From NCBI GenBank assembly GCA_050697155.1, contig JBOGZD010000037.1:1-23451 (forward strand): a stretch of 23,451 bases of DNA. Direction: 5' to 3'. The notes below the pieces were generated by a model, which saw nothing but the letters and a program-made list of their open reading frames with translations, was not told the DNA's origin and did not search any database. The position numbers and the translations under genes are program-made. The DNA comes from JBOGZD01 sp050697155 (GTDB lineage Bacteria > Actinomycetota > Thermoleophilia > Solirubrobacterales > 70-9). Shown one piece after another: positions 6,712 to 14,111 of this stretch (position 1 is the stretch's first letter; every line of letters begins with the position of its first letter).

Positions 6712-7263
6712 TTGACCTCCCAGTTCCACGAGGATCCGGAGACCTACCTGGAGCGGATCCGTGCCGACGTGCCGCGGTACGAGGAGCTCCAGGAGGCGAC
6801 GATCGAGGCGATCCCGTTCGCGCCGAGCCGCGTGCTCGAGCTCGGCGTCGGCACCGGCGAGACCACCCGCCACCTGCTCGCCCGCTATCCCCACGCCGAG
6901 GTGACCGGGCTCGACTCGAGCGCCGAGATGGTCTTCCGCGCCCGCGAGCACGGGATCGAGGTCCGCCTGGCGCGGATGGAGGACCCGCTCCCGGACGGCC
7001 CCTGGGACCTGGTGCTCTCGGTGCTCTCGGTCCATCACCTCGACGTGGACGGCAAGCGCGACCTCTTCCGGCGCGTGCGCGAGCAGTCGCGCTCGCTGGT
7101 GATCGGCGACGTCGTCGAGGTCCCGCCCGAGCGGCGGGTCGCCTCGCTGGAGCCCGGCGTCGACATGCCGTCCCCGTCGGCCGATCTGGCCGAGTGGTGC
7201 GGCGGCGAGGTGACCTGGGAGGCGGACGACCTGGCCGTCATCCTGGCGGTCTACGAGCGGTAG
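6712..7263 (+). CDS. Class I SAM-dependent methyltransferase
   Basis: This 183-residue protein has a Rossmann-type methyltransferase core: motif I VLELGVGTGETT (41-52), the acidic end of strand 2 at Asp68 in VTGLDSSAEM, and DLVLSVLSVHHLD as motifs III/IV. The N-terminal stretch FHEDPETYLERIRADVPRY resembles small actinobacterial methyltransferases of unknown substrate. I take TTG 6712 as the start: the upstream in-frame extension to 6643 would overlap the divergent yceD start and has no family match. No Shine-Dalgarno precedes the TTG. It is followed 23 nt later by an enoyl-CoA hydratase gene, probably co-transcribed. The substrate is unknown. Confidence 0.8.
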   Translation: MTSQFHEDPETYLERIRADVPRYEELQEATIEAIPFAPSRVLELGVGTGETTRHLLARYPHAEVTGLDSSAEMVFRAREHGIEVRLARMEDPLPDGPWDLVLSVLSVHHLDVDGKRDLFRRVREQSRSLVIGDVVEVPPERRVASLEPGVDMPSPSADLAEWCGGEVTWEADDLAVILAVYER

Positions 7264-7273
7264 CCCCAAGAGT

Positions 7274-7283
7274 GAGAGGAGAG
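7274..7283 (+). promoter_or_regulatory. Ribosome binding site fixing the enoyl-CoA hydratase start
   Basis: The purine run GAGAGGAGAG, with AGGAG at 7277-7281, lies 5 nt before ATG 7287. It excludes the longer frame that begins inside the methyltransferase gene. Confidence 0.65.
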
Positions 7284-7286
7284 CCG

Positions 7287-8105
7287 ATGCCCGAAGCCGA
7301 GAAGGTCCTCTACGAGAAGCGCGACCGCATCGCGCACGTGACCATCAACCGGCCCGAGGCGCGCAACGCGATCGACCCCGGCGTGCACCGCCGGATGGTC
7401 GAGATCTGGGGCGACTTCCGCGACGACGAGTCGGTCGACGTAGCGATCCTCACCGGCGCGGGCGACGACGCCTTCTGCGCCGGCGCCGACCTGAAGACCT
7501 ACATCCCGCAGATCGTGGGCGATGCTCGCCCGAGCGACATCCGCGAGATCGTCGAGCTCGGCCTCAACGGCTTGACCCGCGGCATGCACCGGATCCCGAA
7601 GCCGATCATCGGCGCCGTCAACGGCTGGGCGCTCGCCGGCGGGCTCGAGACTGCGCTGGCCTGCGACATCCGGATCGCCTCGGAGCGGGCGACGTTCGGC
7701 TCGTTCGAGGCGCGGCGCGGCTTTCACCACGGCGACGGCGGGCTGGTGCGGCTGGTCAACGCCTGCGGGGTCGCGGTTGCATCGCACATGCTGCTCACCG
7801 CCGAGCCGGTGGATGCCCGGCAGGCGCTCGAATGGGGCCTGGTGACGAAGGTGGTCCCGCACGAAGACTTGCGTGCCGAGACGGAGACGGTCGCCCGCCA
7901 GATCCTCCGCAACTCCCAGCGCGCCGTGCGCTCGGCGAAGCAGACGATCCTCGACGTGATCGGCCAGCCGCTCGACTTCCAGCTCCGGACCGAAGCCTGG
8001 AACGCCTACACCTGCGCCGATCCGGACGAGACGAAGGCGATGCTGGAGCGCTTCTACGAGAAGAGCGACCCGGGCCGGGCGGGTACGCACGAAACCGATC
8101 TCTGA
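7287..8105 (+). CDS. Enoyl-CoA hydratase/isomerase (crotonase) family protein
   Basis: This is a crotonase-fold protein of 272 residues, likely acting on acyl-CoA thioesters. It shows the oxyanion-hole segments FCAGADL (63-69) and NGWALAGG (112-119), and both glutamates aligned with the hydratase pair (rat Glu144 and Glu164) at Glu121 (GGLETAL) and Glu141 (FGSFEARRG). Water addition to an enoyl-CoA is therefore plausible. The C-terminal trimerisation helices are complete. The gene follows the methyltransferase by 23 nt and ends before a convergent inverted repeat. The specific substrate cannot be assigned. Confidence 0.88.
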   Translation: MPEAEKVLYEKRDRIAHVTINRPEARNAIDPGVHRRMVEIWGDFRDDESVDVAILTGAGDDAFCAGADLKTYIPQIVGDARPSDIREIVELGLNGLTRGMHRIPKPIIGAVNGWALAGGLETALACDIRIASERATFGSFEARRGFHHGDGGLVRLVNACGVAVASHMLLTAEPVDARQALEWGLVTKVVPHEDLRAETETVARQILRNSQRAVRSAKQTILDVIGQPLDFQLRTEAWNAYTCADPDETKAMLERFYEKSDPGRAGTHETDL

Positions 8106-8147
8106 GCGGTTCCGCGAAACGCCGACATCGCGGTCCCGCGGAACCGC
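8106..8147. terminator. Inverted repeat between convergent genes, likely bidirectional terminator
   Basis: A perfect 11-bp inverted repeat, GCGGTTCCGCG at 8106-8116 and CGCGGAACCGC at 8137-8147, has a 20-nt spacer. It starts at the base after the hydratase stop and lies 15 nt from the stop of the convergent gene. There is no T-tract, which is common for GC-rich actinobacterial terminators. The position supports termination from both sides; function is inferred. Confidence 0.5.
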
Positions 8148-8162
8148 GGAGGGGTTCGCGCG

Positions 8163-8633
8163 TCAGCCGACTTCGGCGGGCTCTTCAGCGTCCCGGCCGG
8201 CGAGCCGGTCGCGGCCGCGCTGGACGGCGGAGAGGAACTTGTCGAGGTTGACCTCGAGCGTGGAGAGGATCTCGTCGGCGTAGTCCTCGGCGCCGAGGCG
8301 GATCTGGCGCTCGGTCTCCCGCGCGTCCTCGATGATCTCCTCGGCGGCGCGCTCGGCCTGCTTGTAGACCTCCTCGTCGGAGATCAGGCGCTCCTGCTGG
8401 TCGCGGGCCTCCTTGACGATCCGCTCGGCCTCGCGCTTGGCCTCGGCGAGCATCTCCTGGCGCTCCTTGACGATCCAGCGCGCCTGCTTGATCTCCTCGG
8501 GGATCGTCGCCCGCATCTGGTCGAGCAGGTCGTAGATCTCCTCGCGGTCGACTCTGACCTGGTCGGTGAGCGGCACCGGCCGGGCGTTGTGGATCAGATC
8601 ATCGAGCTTGTCTATGAGGACGAGAACATCCAT
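8163..8633 (-). CDS. SepIVA-like / DivIVA-like coiled-coil protein
   Basis: This 156-residue protein is highly charged and almost wholly helical. An N-terminal segment MDVLVLIDKLDDLIHNARPV is followed by PLTDQVRVDREEIYDLLDQM and a long coiled coil rich in EAKREAER and ARETERQ repeats, ending in a helix around LEVNLDKFLSAVQRGRDRL. The order of segments resembles mycobacterial SepIVA (Rv2927c), which also has ARGVPMT near the start and a closing LAEFEEFLNGTLRSVGRGR-type helix. SepIVA is a DivIVA-related factor in division and peripheral membrane domains. This version lacks about 90 residues of the middle coil. Automatic annotation often calls such proteins ATP synthase B-like; no membrane anchor is visible, so that label is unlikely. 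It lies downstream of coaD. ATG 8633 has no clear Shine-Dalgarno. Confidence 0.7.
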   Translation of the reverse strand: MDVLVLIDKLDDLIHNARPVPLTDQVRVDREEIYDLLDQMRATIPEEIKQARWIVKERQEMLAEAKREAERIVKEARDQQERLISDEEVYKQAERAAEEIIEDARETERQIRLGAEDYADEILSTLEVNLDKFLSAVQRGRDRLAGRDAEEPAEVG

Positions 8634-8750
8634 TAGCGATCGTGAAAGCTTACGGTGCCGGGCGAGCGGCGGTGGCCCCAGGCGTTGGTTCGGCGGCGGC
8701 TTGCAAGCTCCTGCCCACGGGGTACGTCCGGGGGCGGCTTGGTGAAAGCG

Positions 8751-9257
8751 CTAGCGCTGAAGTCGCTCCGCAAGCGCCTCCGCGACGCGTGCGGGGACCA
8801 GCTCGGAGACGTCGCCGCCGAACGTCGCCATCTCCTTCACCCCGGTCGAGCGGATGAAGCTGTAGTCGCCCGAGGCGAGGATGTAGACCGACTCGACGTC
8901 CGGCGCCAGGGTGCGGTTGAGCTGGTTCATCTCGAACTCGTACTCGAAGTCCGAGATCGCACGCAGGCCCTTGACGATCGCCGTGGCGCCGTTCTCGCGC
9001 GCGAACTCGACCAGCAGGTTCGAGAACACCTTCACCTCGACGTTGTCGACCCCGTTGTCGGCGAGCGCCTGCTCGATGAACGACTTGCGCTCGGCGGCGT
9101 CGAACAGCGGCGCCTGCTTTCGGACCTGGACGTCGACGACGCCGACCACCACCTTGTCGAACACCCGCGCCGCGCGGCTGATCACGTCGAGGTGACCGTT
9201 GGTGACCGGGTCGTAGCTGCCCGGGCAGACCGCGATCCGTTGCTCGCGTTCACTCAT
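8751..9257 (-). CDS. coaD: Phosphopantetheine adenylyltransferase
   Basis: CoaD transfers AMP from ATP to 4'-phosphopantetheine, the penultimate step of coenzyme A synthesis. The 168-residue hexameric-type enzyme has the nucleotidyltransferase motif GSYDPVTNGHLD (13-24, TNGH at 19-22), the KGLRAISDFEYEFEMNQLNR substrate segment (from Lys96), and the C-terminal ATP loop YSFIRSTGVKE (132-142). ATG 9257-9255 overlaps the end of rsmD by 8 nt, the classic rsmD-coaD pair. No Shine-Dalgarno is visible, so coupling to rsmD translation is likely. A 117-nt spacer with no clear element separates it from the next gene. Confidence 0.96.
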   Translation of the reverse strand: MSEREQRIAVCPGSYDPVTNGHLDVISRAARVFDKVVVGVVDVQVRKQAPLFDAAERKSFIEQALADNGVDNVEVKVFSNLLVEFARENGATAIVKGLRAISDFEYEFEMNQLNRTLAPDVESVYILASGDYSFIRSTGVKEMATFGGDVSELVPARVAEALAERLQR

Positions 9258-9780
9258 GGGAGGCGTGAATCCTTATCAGTGCCTCGCCAAAGCGGCGCTC
9301 CGCCACCACCGGCAGGGAAAGGTCGAGCGGCCCGCGCGCCGCGCTCTCGACGACGATTCGCCCGCCCGCGGCGAGCCGCGGCGCAAGCAACCGCTCGAGG
9401 TCGGCGCCGAGTCCGGCGACGCGGCCGTAGGGCGGGTCGCAGAGGATGAGGTCAAAGCGCTTGCGGGACCGGGCGAGGAAGCGAAGGGCATCTGAGCGGA
9501 GCACCCGGCAGCGATCGTCGAGCCCGAGGTCGGCGACGTTGCGTTGCGCCAGCCGCGGCTGGGTGTCGACCAGCACGGCGCTCGCCGCACCCCGCGAGAG
9601 CGCCTCGATCGCGAGCGCCCCGGTGCCGCAATAGAGATCGAGCACCGAGGCGCCGGAAACGTCGCCGAGGATCGCGAACAAGGCCTCGCGGGCGCGGTCC
9701 GAGGTCGGGCGCACCTCGGCCGAGCGCCGCGGCGGGGAAGCGAGCCGCCGCCCGCCGAGCTCACCCGCGACCACCCTCAT
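9250..9780 (-). CDS. rsmD: 16S rRNA (guanine966-N2)-methyltransferase RsmD
   Basis: RsmD methylates G966 of 16S rRNA in the assembled small subunit. The 176-residue protein begins MRVVAGELGGRRL, followed by the RNA-contact motif RPTSDRAREALF (24-35), SAM motif I VLDLYCGTGALAIEAL (46-61) and the catalytic DPPY (115-118). All family motifs are intact and the length is normal. It overlaps coaD by 8 nt. Upstream, 107 nt separate it from a divergent lipoprotein gene, so its own promoter probably lies there. Confidence 0.95.
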   Translation of the reverse strand: MRVVAGELGGRRLASPPRRSAEVRPTSDRAREALFAILGDVSGASVLDLYCGTGALAIEALSRGAASAVLVDTQPRLAQRNVADLGLDDRCRVLRSDALRFLARSRKRFDLILCDPPYGRVAGLGADLERLLAPRLAAGGRIVVESAARGPLDLSLPVVAERRFGEALIRIHASHE

Positions 9781-9887
9781 CCGCGGCCCACGCGGGCGCG
9801 TTTCGACCCGCTCGGCGGGGGTACGTGCGGGAGCGCGTTCACGTCAGGGAACCTCAACGCCGAGTATCGGCCAAGGAGGGACGCGCT
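9781..9887. other. Divergent intergenic region between rsmD and the lipoprotein gene
   Basis: This 107-nt gap must hold promoters for both directions. I see a clear ribosome binding site for the plus-strand gene (AAGGAGG) but no convincing -35/-10 pair on either strand. Confidence 0.4.
9873..9879 (+). promoter_or_regulatory. Ribosome binding site for the lipoprotein gene
   Basis: AAGGAGG lies 8 nt before GTG 9888. It excludes the 21-codon upstream extension and puts the signal peptide at the very N-terminus. Confidence 0.8.
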
Positions 9888-10508
9888 GTGAGATCACCTC
9901 GAACTTTGGGCCGAGTGATCATCGGAGGCATGGTGACCGCGACGGTTGTGCTGACAGCGTGCGGAGGGGAGGACACCACCACAACCGTGACCGAAACGGT
10001 CGCGGGCGAGGAGACCACCACGGATGAGGCGACGACCGACGCCAGCCCCGAGACGACCGCTCCAACCACCGCGGCCGAGGAGCCGACCACCGAGGACGAG
10101 CCGATCGCCGACCTCGGTTCGGCGGAGGCGACCGTCGCCGACGTCCCGATGCGGGTGCAGATCACCGAGCTGGTCCGCCAGGATCGGTTCGCGACCCTCA
10201 ACTTCACGGTCAGCAACGAGTCGCCGGCGCGAGACTCGGGCGTCTTCTACCGCGAGTTCGACGACAACCAACGGGGGACGGCCACCGACGGTCTGCTCCT
10301 GATCGATCCCCAGCGCGGCAAGGAGTACCGGGTCGTGCGTAACCCGGGCGAGGGATGCCTGTGCACCGATGAGGTGCCGTTCTCACTCGACCGGGGCGAG
10401 CGGGTGAACCTGTTCTCGACCTTCGACGCGCCGCCCGCGTCCGTCACCGAGGTGAACGTCAGCTTTCCGAGCGGCTTCGGGACCGTCACCGGAGTCCCGA
10501 TCGAGTAG
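9888..10508 (+). CDS. Secreted lipoprotein with Thr/Glu-rich tether and Ig-like domain
   Basis: The 206-residue product has a lipoprotein signal peptide: basic start MRSPRTLGR, hydrophobic core and lipobox LTAC with lipidated Cys25. Residues 26 to about 70 are a low-complexity Thr/Glu/Ala linker of the kind that lifts a domain off the membrane. The rest is beta-rich (VPMRVQITELVRQDRFATLN, then LLLIDPQRGKEYRVV) with GEGCLCTDE (Cys157, Cys159). It resembles small exported actinobacterial proteins with a DUF4352/Ig-like fold and a G-x-C-L-C motif. The GTG start is set by AAGGAGG. The gene is transcribed against its neighbours, and its stop lies 4 nt from the recG stop. The function is unknown. 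Confidence 0.82.
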   Translation: MRSPRTLGRVIIGGMVTATVVLTACGGEDTTTTVTETVAGEETTTDEATTDASPETTAPTTAAEEPTTEDEPIADLGSAEATVADVPMRVQITELVRQDRFATLNFTVSNESPARDSGVFYREFDDNQRGTATDGLLLIDPQRGKEYRVVRNPGEGCLCTDEVPFSLDRGERVNLFSTFDAPPASVTEVNVSFPSGFGTVTGVPIE

Positions 10509-10512
10509 GTCC

Positions 10513-12726
10513 TCAAGCCGCGATCCCCTGCTCGCGCTCGTCGCCGAAGCGGGCGCGGGCGACGTCGAGCAGCGGGCCGAGGGCTGGATCGTCGAGCCCG
10601 CCGTGGAGCTCGATCAGCCGCAGCACCTCGCGGCGGGCGCTCGCGAGCAGCTCGCCGTCCTCGGGCAGCTCGGCGACCCGGTAGCGCGGCAGCCCATGCT
10701 GGCGGGTGCCGAGGATCTCCCCCTCGCCGCGCAGGGTGAGGTCGACCTCGGCGAGCTCGAAACCGTCCGCCGTGCGCGCGATCGCCTCCATCCTCCGCCG
10801 CGCGATGTCCGACTCGGGGTCGGCGAAGAGGATGCAGTGGCTCTCGTGTGCCCCTCTGCCGACCCGCCCGCGCAGCTGGTGGAGCTGTGAGAGCCCGTAG
10901 CGCTCGGCCGCCTCGATCAGCATCACGGTCGCGTTCGCCACGTCGATGCCGACCTCGATCACGGTCGTCGCCACGAGCACGTCGGCGGCCCCGCTCGAGA
11001 ACGCCTCCATCGCCTCGGCCTTCGCCCGGGACGGCATCTGGCCGTGCAGGAGGACGACTCGGAAGTCCGCCAGCTCGCCCGCGGCGAGCCGCTCGGCCTC
11101 GTCGGCCGCCGCCTTCGCCTGCAGCTTCTCCGACTCGGAAACCAGGGGGCAGACCACGTATGCCTGGCGGCCCTCGCGCAGCCGCTCGCGGATGAACTCA
11201 TAGGCGCCGGCGCGCTTCTCCTCCCCCACCACCCAGGTGCGGACCGGCCGCCGTCCGGCCGGCAGCGCGCGAATCGTGGTGGTGTCGAGGTCGCCGTAGG
11301 CGGTCAGCGAGAGCGTCCGCGGGATCGGCGTCGCGGTCATGTGCAGCAGGTGGGGCGCCGCCCCCGACGGGCCTTTGGCGTCGAGCGCCGCGCGTTGGCG
11401 GACGCCGAAGCGATGCTGCTCGTCCACCACGCAGAGGGCGAGGCTCGCGAAGGCGACGTCGGGCTCGATCAGGGCGTGGGTGCCGACGACCAGGCCGAGC
11501 TCCCCGCTCGCGAGCCGGTCCAGGGTCCGTCGCCGGCGAGCTCCGGGCGTCGCTCCGGTGAGCAGCGCGAACGGCTGCTCGGCCGCGAGCAGGGTGTCGA
11601 GCGTCGCCGCGTGCTGCTCGGCGAGGGTCTCGGTCGGCGCCATCAGCGCCGTCTGGTGGCCGGCCTCGACCGCACGCAGCATCGCGAACAGCGCGACCAC
11701 CGTCTTGCCACTCCCTACCTCCCCCATCAGCAGCCGCTGCATCGGCCGGCCGGAGCGCAGGTCGGCGTCGATCTCGGCGAAGGCGCGGCGCTGGTCGCCG
11801 GTGGGCGCGAACGGCAGCGCGGCGAGCCAGCGCTCGACCAGCCCGCCCGCGTCCGCCTTCGCAGGCTCGATCGCGACCCCGGCGCGGGCCTCCGACCGCG
11901 AGCGGCGGCGGACCGCGAGCGCCGCCTGATGGAGCACCAGCTCCTCGAAGGCGAGCCGCCGACGGGCGGTCTCGGCGGCGGAGGCCGATCCCGGGAAGTG
12001 GACGGCGTGGAGGGCGTCGGCCTCGAGCGCGAGTCGCTCGCGCGCTCGCAGCTCTGCCGGCAGCGGCTCGATCGCGACCGGCGCCGCGTCGACTGCCTGC
12101 CATGCCCACTCGCGGATCCGGTTCGGGCGCAGGCGCTCGGAGGCGGGATGCACCGGCACGAGGCCGGTGGTGTGGATCCCGGTGGAGCTCGGATCGGTGC
12201 CGGGACCGTCGACGATCTCGTGCGCGGCGACCCGGAAGCCTGAGCGGTCGAGCTTGCCGCTGAGCAGCAGCTCGGTGCCCTCGCGGAAACGCTCGGCCAG
12301 CCACGCCTGGTTGAACCAGACCGCCTTCATCGGGCCGCTTCGGTCGGCGACCATCGCCTCGACCAGGCGCAGGTTGCGGCGCCTCGTCGGACGCACGCGG
12401 ACCGACCGCACCGTGACCAGCACCGTCGCCTCGGCGCCGATCCGCAGCTCGGCCACCTCGCTCACCGTGGTGCGGTCGCGGTATGCATGGGGCACGTGCC
12501 AGAGCAGGTCGCCGACCGACTCGATCCCGAGCTCGATCGCCGCCGCGGCGAGCTTCGGGCCGGCGCCGCGCAGCGCGGTCAGCGGGGCGTCGAGCAGGCT
12601 CGGCCGCGGGCGCGAGCGAAGCGCGACAGCGCGCAGTTCCTCGCGGCCCTGCGCACCGCCGGACCCCAGCGCGCGCGGGGGAACGGTGAGGTCACCCGCC
12701 ACCTCGGTCGTGATCGCCCGCGCCAT
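10513..12726 (-). CDS. recG: ATP-dependent DNA helicase RecG
   Basis: RecG remodels stalled replication forks and Holliday junctions. The 737-residue protein has the N-terminal wedge/OB region (LDAPLTALRGAGPKLAAAAI near its start), Walker A GEVGSGKT (335-342), the RecG-type box DEQHRFGVRQ (from 435), motif III TATPIPRT (464-471), motifs V/VI with QLRGRVGRG (617-625), and the TRG translocation motif around DGFELAEVDLTLRGEGEILG. All motors are intact. I take ATG 12726 rather than GTG-type starts further upstream, which would add 26 unmatched residues and cut into the divergent promoter region. No Shine-Dalgarno is visible. It converges with the lipoprotein gene at its 3' end. Confidence 0.95.
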   Translation of the reverse strand: MARAITTEVAGDLTVPPRALGSGGAQGREELRAVALRSRPRPSLLDAPLTALRGAGPKLAAAAIELGIESVGDLLWHVPHAYRDRTTVSEVAELRIGAEATVLVTVRSVRVRPTRRRNLRLVEAMVADRSGPMKAVWFNQAWLAERFREGTELLLSGKLDRSGFRVAAHEIVDGPGTDPSSTGIHTTGLVPVHPASERLRPNRIREWAWQAVDAAPVAIEPLPAELRARERLALEADALHAVHFPGSASAAETARRRLAFEELVLHQAALAVRRRSRSEARAGVAIEPAKADAGGLVERWLAALPFAPTGDQRRAFAEIDADLRSGRPMQRLLMGEVGSGKTVVALFAMLRAVEAGHQTALMAPTETLAEQHAATLDTLLAAEQPFALLTGATPGARRRRTLDRLASGELGLVVGTHALIEPDVAFASLALCVVDEQHRFGVRQRAALDAKGPSGAAPHLLHMTATPIPRTLSLTAYGDLDTTTIRALPAGRRPVRTWVVGEEKRAGAYEFIRERLREGRQAYVVCPLVSESEKLQAKAAADEAERLAAGELADFRVVLLHGQMPSRAKAEAMEAFSSGAADVLVATTVIEVGIDVANATVMLIEAAERYGLSQLHQLRGRVGRGAHESHCILFADPESDIARRRMEAIARTADGFELAEVDLTLRGEGEILGTRQHGLPRYRVAELPEDGELLASARREVLRLIELHGGLDDPALGPLLDVARARFGDEREQGIAA

Positions 12727-12818
12727 AACCGGAAGGCTAAGTCGAGGGGTGGCGGCACGGGCCGACCCGGGCGTTCGACGCGGAACTCTCGGATGGCGGG
12801 ACAAAGGCGTCGAGAGCC

Positions 12819-12824
12819 TATGGT
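12819..12824 (+). promoter_or_regulatory. Possible -10 element for a leaderless RidA transcript
   Basis: TATGGT (TANNNT pattern) ends 8 nt before ATG 12833, the spacing expected for a leaderless actinobacterial mRNA, and no Shine-Dalgarno precedes the ATG. No good -35 is seen. The rest of the 106-nt divergent recG/RidA gap (12727-12832) shows nothing else I can name. Confidence 0.25.
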
Positions 12825-12832
12825 TGGCGTGG

Positions 12833-13312
12833 ATGGGACGAATCGAGGAGCGGCTGGAGGAGCTGGGGCTCGAGCTGCCGCGGCCGTTCGCGCCCCCGCC
12901 GGGGGTCGAGTTCCCGTTCGACCTCGTGCGCCGAACCGGCGACCTCGCCTACGTCTCCGGCCACCTGCCCATGGACGGGTCCGAGGTGCTGGTGGTCGGC
13001 CGGGTCGGCGACGAGCTCAGCGTCGAGCAGGGGGTCGAGGCGGCGCGGCTGACGACGCTGTCGATCCTCGCCAGCCTGAAGCAGGAGCTCGGCGAGCTCG
13101 ACCGGGTGACCGGCTGGGTGAAGGCGCTGGGGCTGGTCCGGTGCGCCCCCGACTTCGACAAGCCGCCGCTGGCGATCAACGGGTTCACCGACCTGGTGCT
13201 CGAGCTGTGGGGCGACGCGGGGCGCCACGCCCGCACCGCGATCGGGGCCGGGCAGCTTCCCTTCGGCGTCCCGGTCGAGATCGAGGCGATCGTCGAGGTC
13301 GACGGTGCGTAG
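12833..13312 (+). CDS. RidA / YjgF-YER057c-UK114 family protein
   Basis: RidA-type proteins are small trimeric enzymes that hydrolyse reactive enamine/imine intermediates; many subfamilies have unproven roles. This 159-residue protein has the core pattern: VSGHLPMDG after strand 2, a long helix around AARLTTLSILASLKQELGEL, and the closing ARTAIGAGQLPFGVPVEIEA with the conserved arginine and the VEIEA strand. It belongs to the longer YjgF-like subgroup common in actinobacteria, not to archetypal RidA. ATG 12833 is preferred; TTG 12824 in frame is possible. Its stop is 9 nt from the convergent GST-like stop. Confidence 0.88.
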   Translation: MGRIEERLEELGLELPRPFAPPPGVEFPFDLVRRTGDLAYVSGHLPMDGSEVLVVGRVGDELSVEQGVEAARLTTLSILASLKQELGELDRVTGWVKALGLVRCAPDFDKPPLAINGFTDLVLELWGDAGRHARTAIGAGQLPFGVPVEIEAIVEVDGA

Positions 13313-13321
13313 GCCGGGCGC

Positions 13322-14101
13322 TCAGCCCGCCCGCGAGCCCGGCTTGCGGTGGCGGCGGAACATCTCCGCCACCCAGCGGTAGCCCCGGCGCTCCTTGAGC
13401 GGTGTCCTGAACTCCTCGAGCGCCCTTGGCGGCTCTGGAAGCCGGGGGCCCTGCGGAGGGGTGACGAGCGGGTAGAAGAGGGCGGCGGCAGTGAGGTCGG
13501 CGACGCAGAACCGCCCGCCCGCGAGGTACTCGTCCTCGCCGAGCTCGTCCTCGAGCCGGTCGAGGGCGGCGAGCACCTTCGCCCGCGCCGCCTCGGCCCC
13601 CTCGTCGCTTCCGGCGCCGAAGCGAACCGAGACGAATGCCGAGGCGAAGCGGGCGGCGCCGGCGCGGGCGAGCCCAACCCGGCGCAGCGCCGGCGGCATG
13701 TTGCTCGCGGTCAACGCGGCCATCGTCTTTCGATCCCTCGTCGTCTCGTGCCACGCGAGGCGGCGAATCGCCGGGCCCAGCTCCTCGTCGAACCACTCCT
13801 CGAGCGCCAACGCCCGCCGGCGCTCGTCCGCGTCCGGCGGATAGAGCGGTGGGTCGGGATGGCGCTGCTCGAGCGCCGCGATGATCGCGGTCGAGTCGCC
13901 GATCACCGAGCCGTCGATCCGGATCACCGGAAAGGTCACCTGGGCGCCGCGGGTGAGCCAGAGCGCACGAAGCATGTGCGCTCCCGGAAACCGGGCGGCG
14001 CGGCGCTCGTGCTCGATGCCCTTGTAGGCGAGCGCCCAGCGCACCTTCTCGCTGTAGTGGGATACGCCGATGTGCCACAGGACGGGCTTCGGCGGGGTCA
14101 C
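13322..14101 (-). CDS. Glutathione S-transferase-like protein
   Basis: A 259-residue protein with a thioredoxin-like N-terminal domain (PVLWHIGVSHYSEKVRWAL, then VTFPVIRIDGSVIGDSTAII with the cis-Pro and the Asp-Ser glutathione-site pair) and an all-helical C-terminal domain ending GRFCVADLTAAALFYPL. This is the GST layout. The thiol used is uncertain, since many actinobacteria make mycothiol rather than glutathione. GTG 14101-14099 has GAGGG about 8 nt upstream, overlapping the end of the DAK2 gene, so it is the last gene of that transcript. The substrate is unknown. Confidence 0.82.
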   Translation of the reverse strand: MTPPKPVLWHIGVSHYSEKVRWALAYKGIEHERRAARFPGAHMLRALWLTRGAQVTFPVIRIDGSVIGDSTAIIAALEQRHPDPPLYPPDADERRRALALEEWFDEELGPAIRRLAWHETTRDRKTMAALTASNMPPALRRVGLARAGAARFASAFVSVRFGAGSDEGAEAARAKVLAALDRLEDELGEDEYLAGGRFCVADLTAAALFYPLVTPPQGPRLPEPPRALEEFRTPLKERRGYRWVAEMFRRHRKPGSRAG

Positions 14102-14111
14102 GTTCAGGCCC

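Noticed and set aside
8642..8749. Direct repeat GTGAAAGC at 8642-8649 and 8742-8749
   Set aside because: Only 8 bp, with no inverted ends or mobile-element content between the copies.
8747..8758. 12-bp palindrome AGCGCTAGCGCT spanning the coaD stop
   Set aside because: Without a loop it cannot make a useful terminator hairpin, and GC-rich palindromes of this size occur by chance.
9847..9852. GGGAAC as an ECF sigma -35 box for the lipoprotein gene
   Set aside because: A matching -10 at the right spacing would place the transcript start inside the ribosome binding site, and no good -10 is present.
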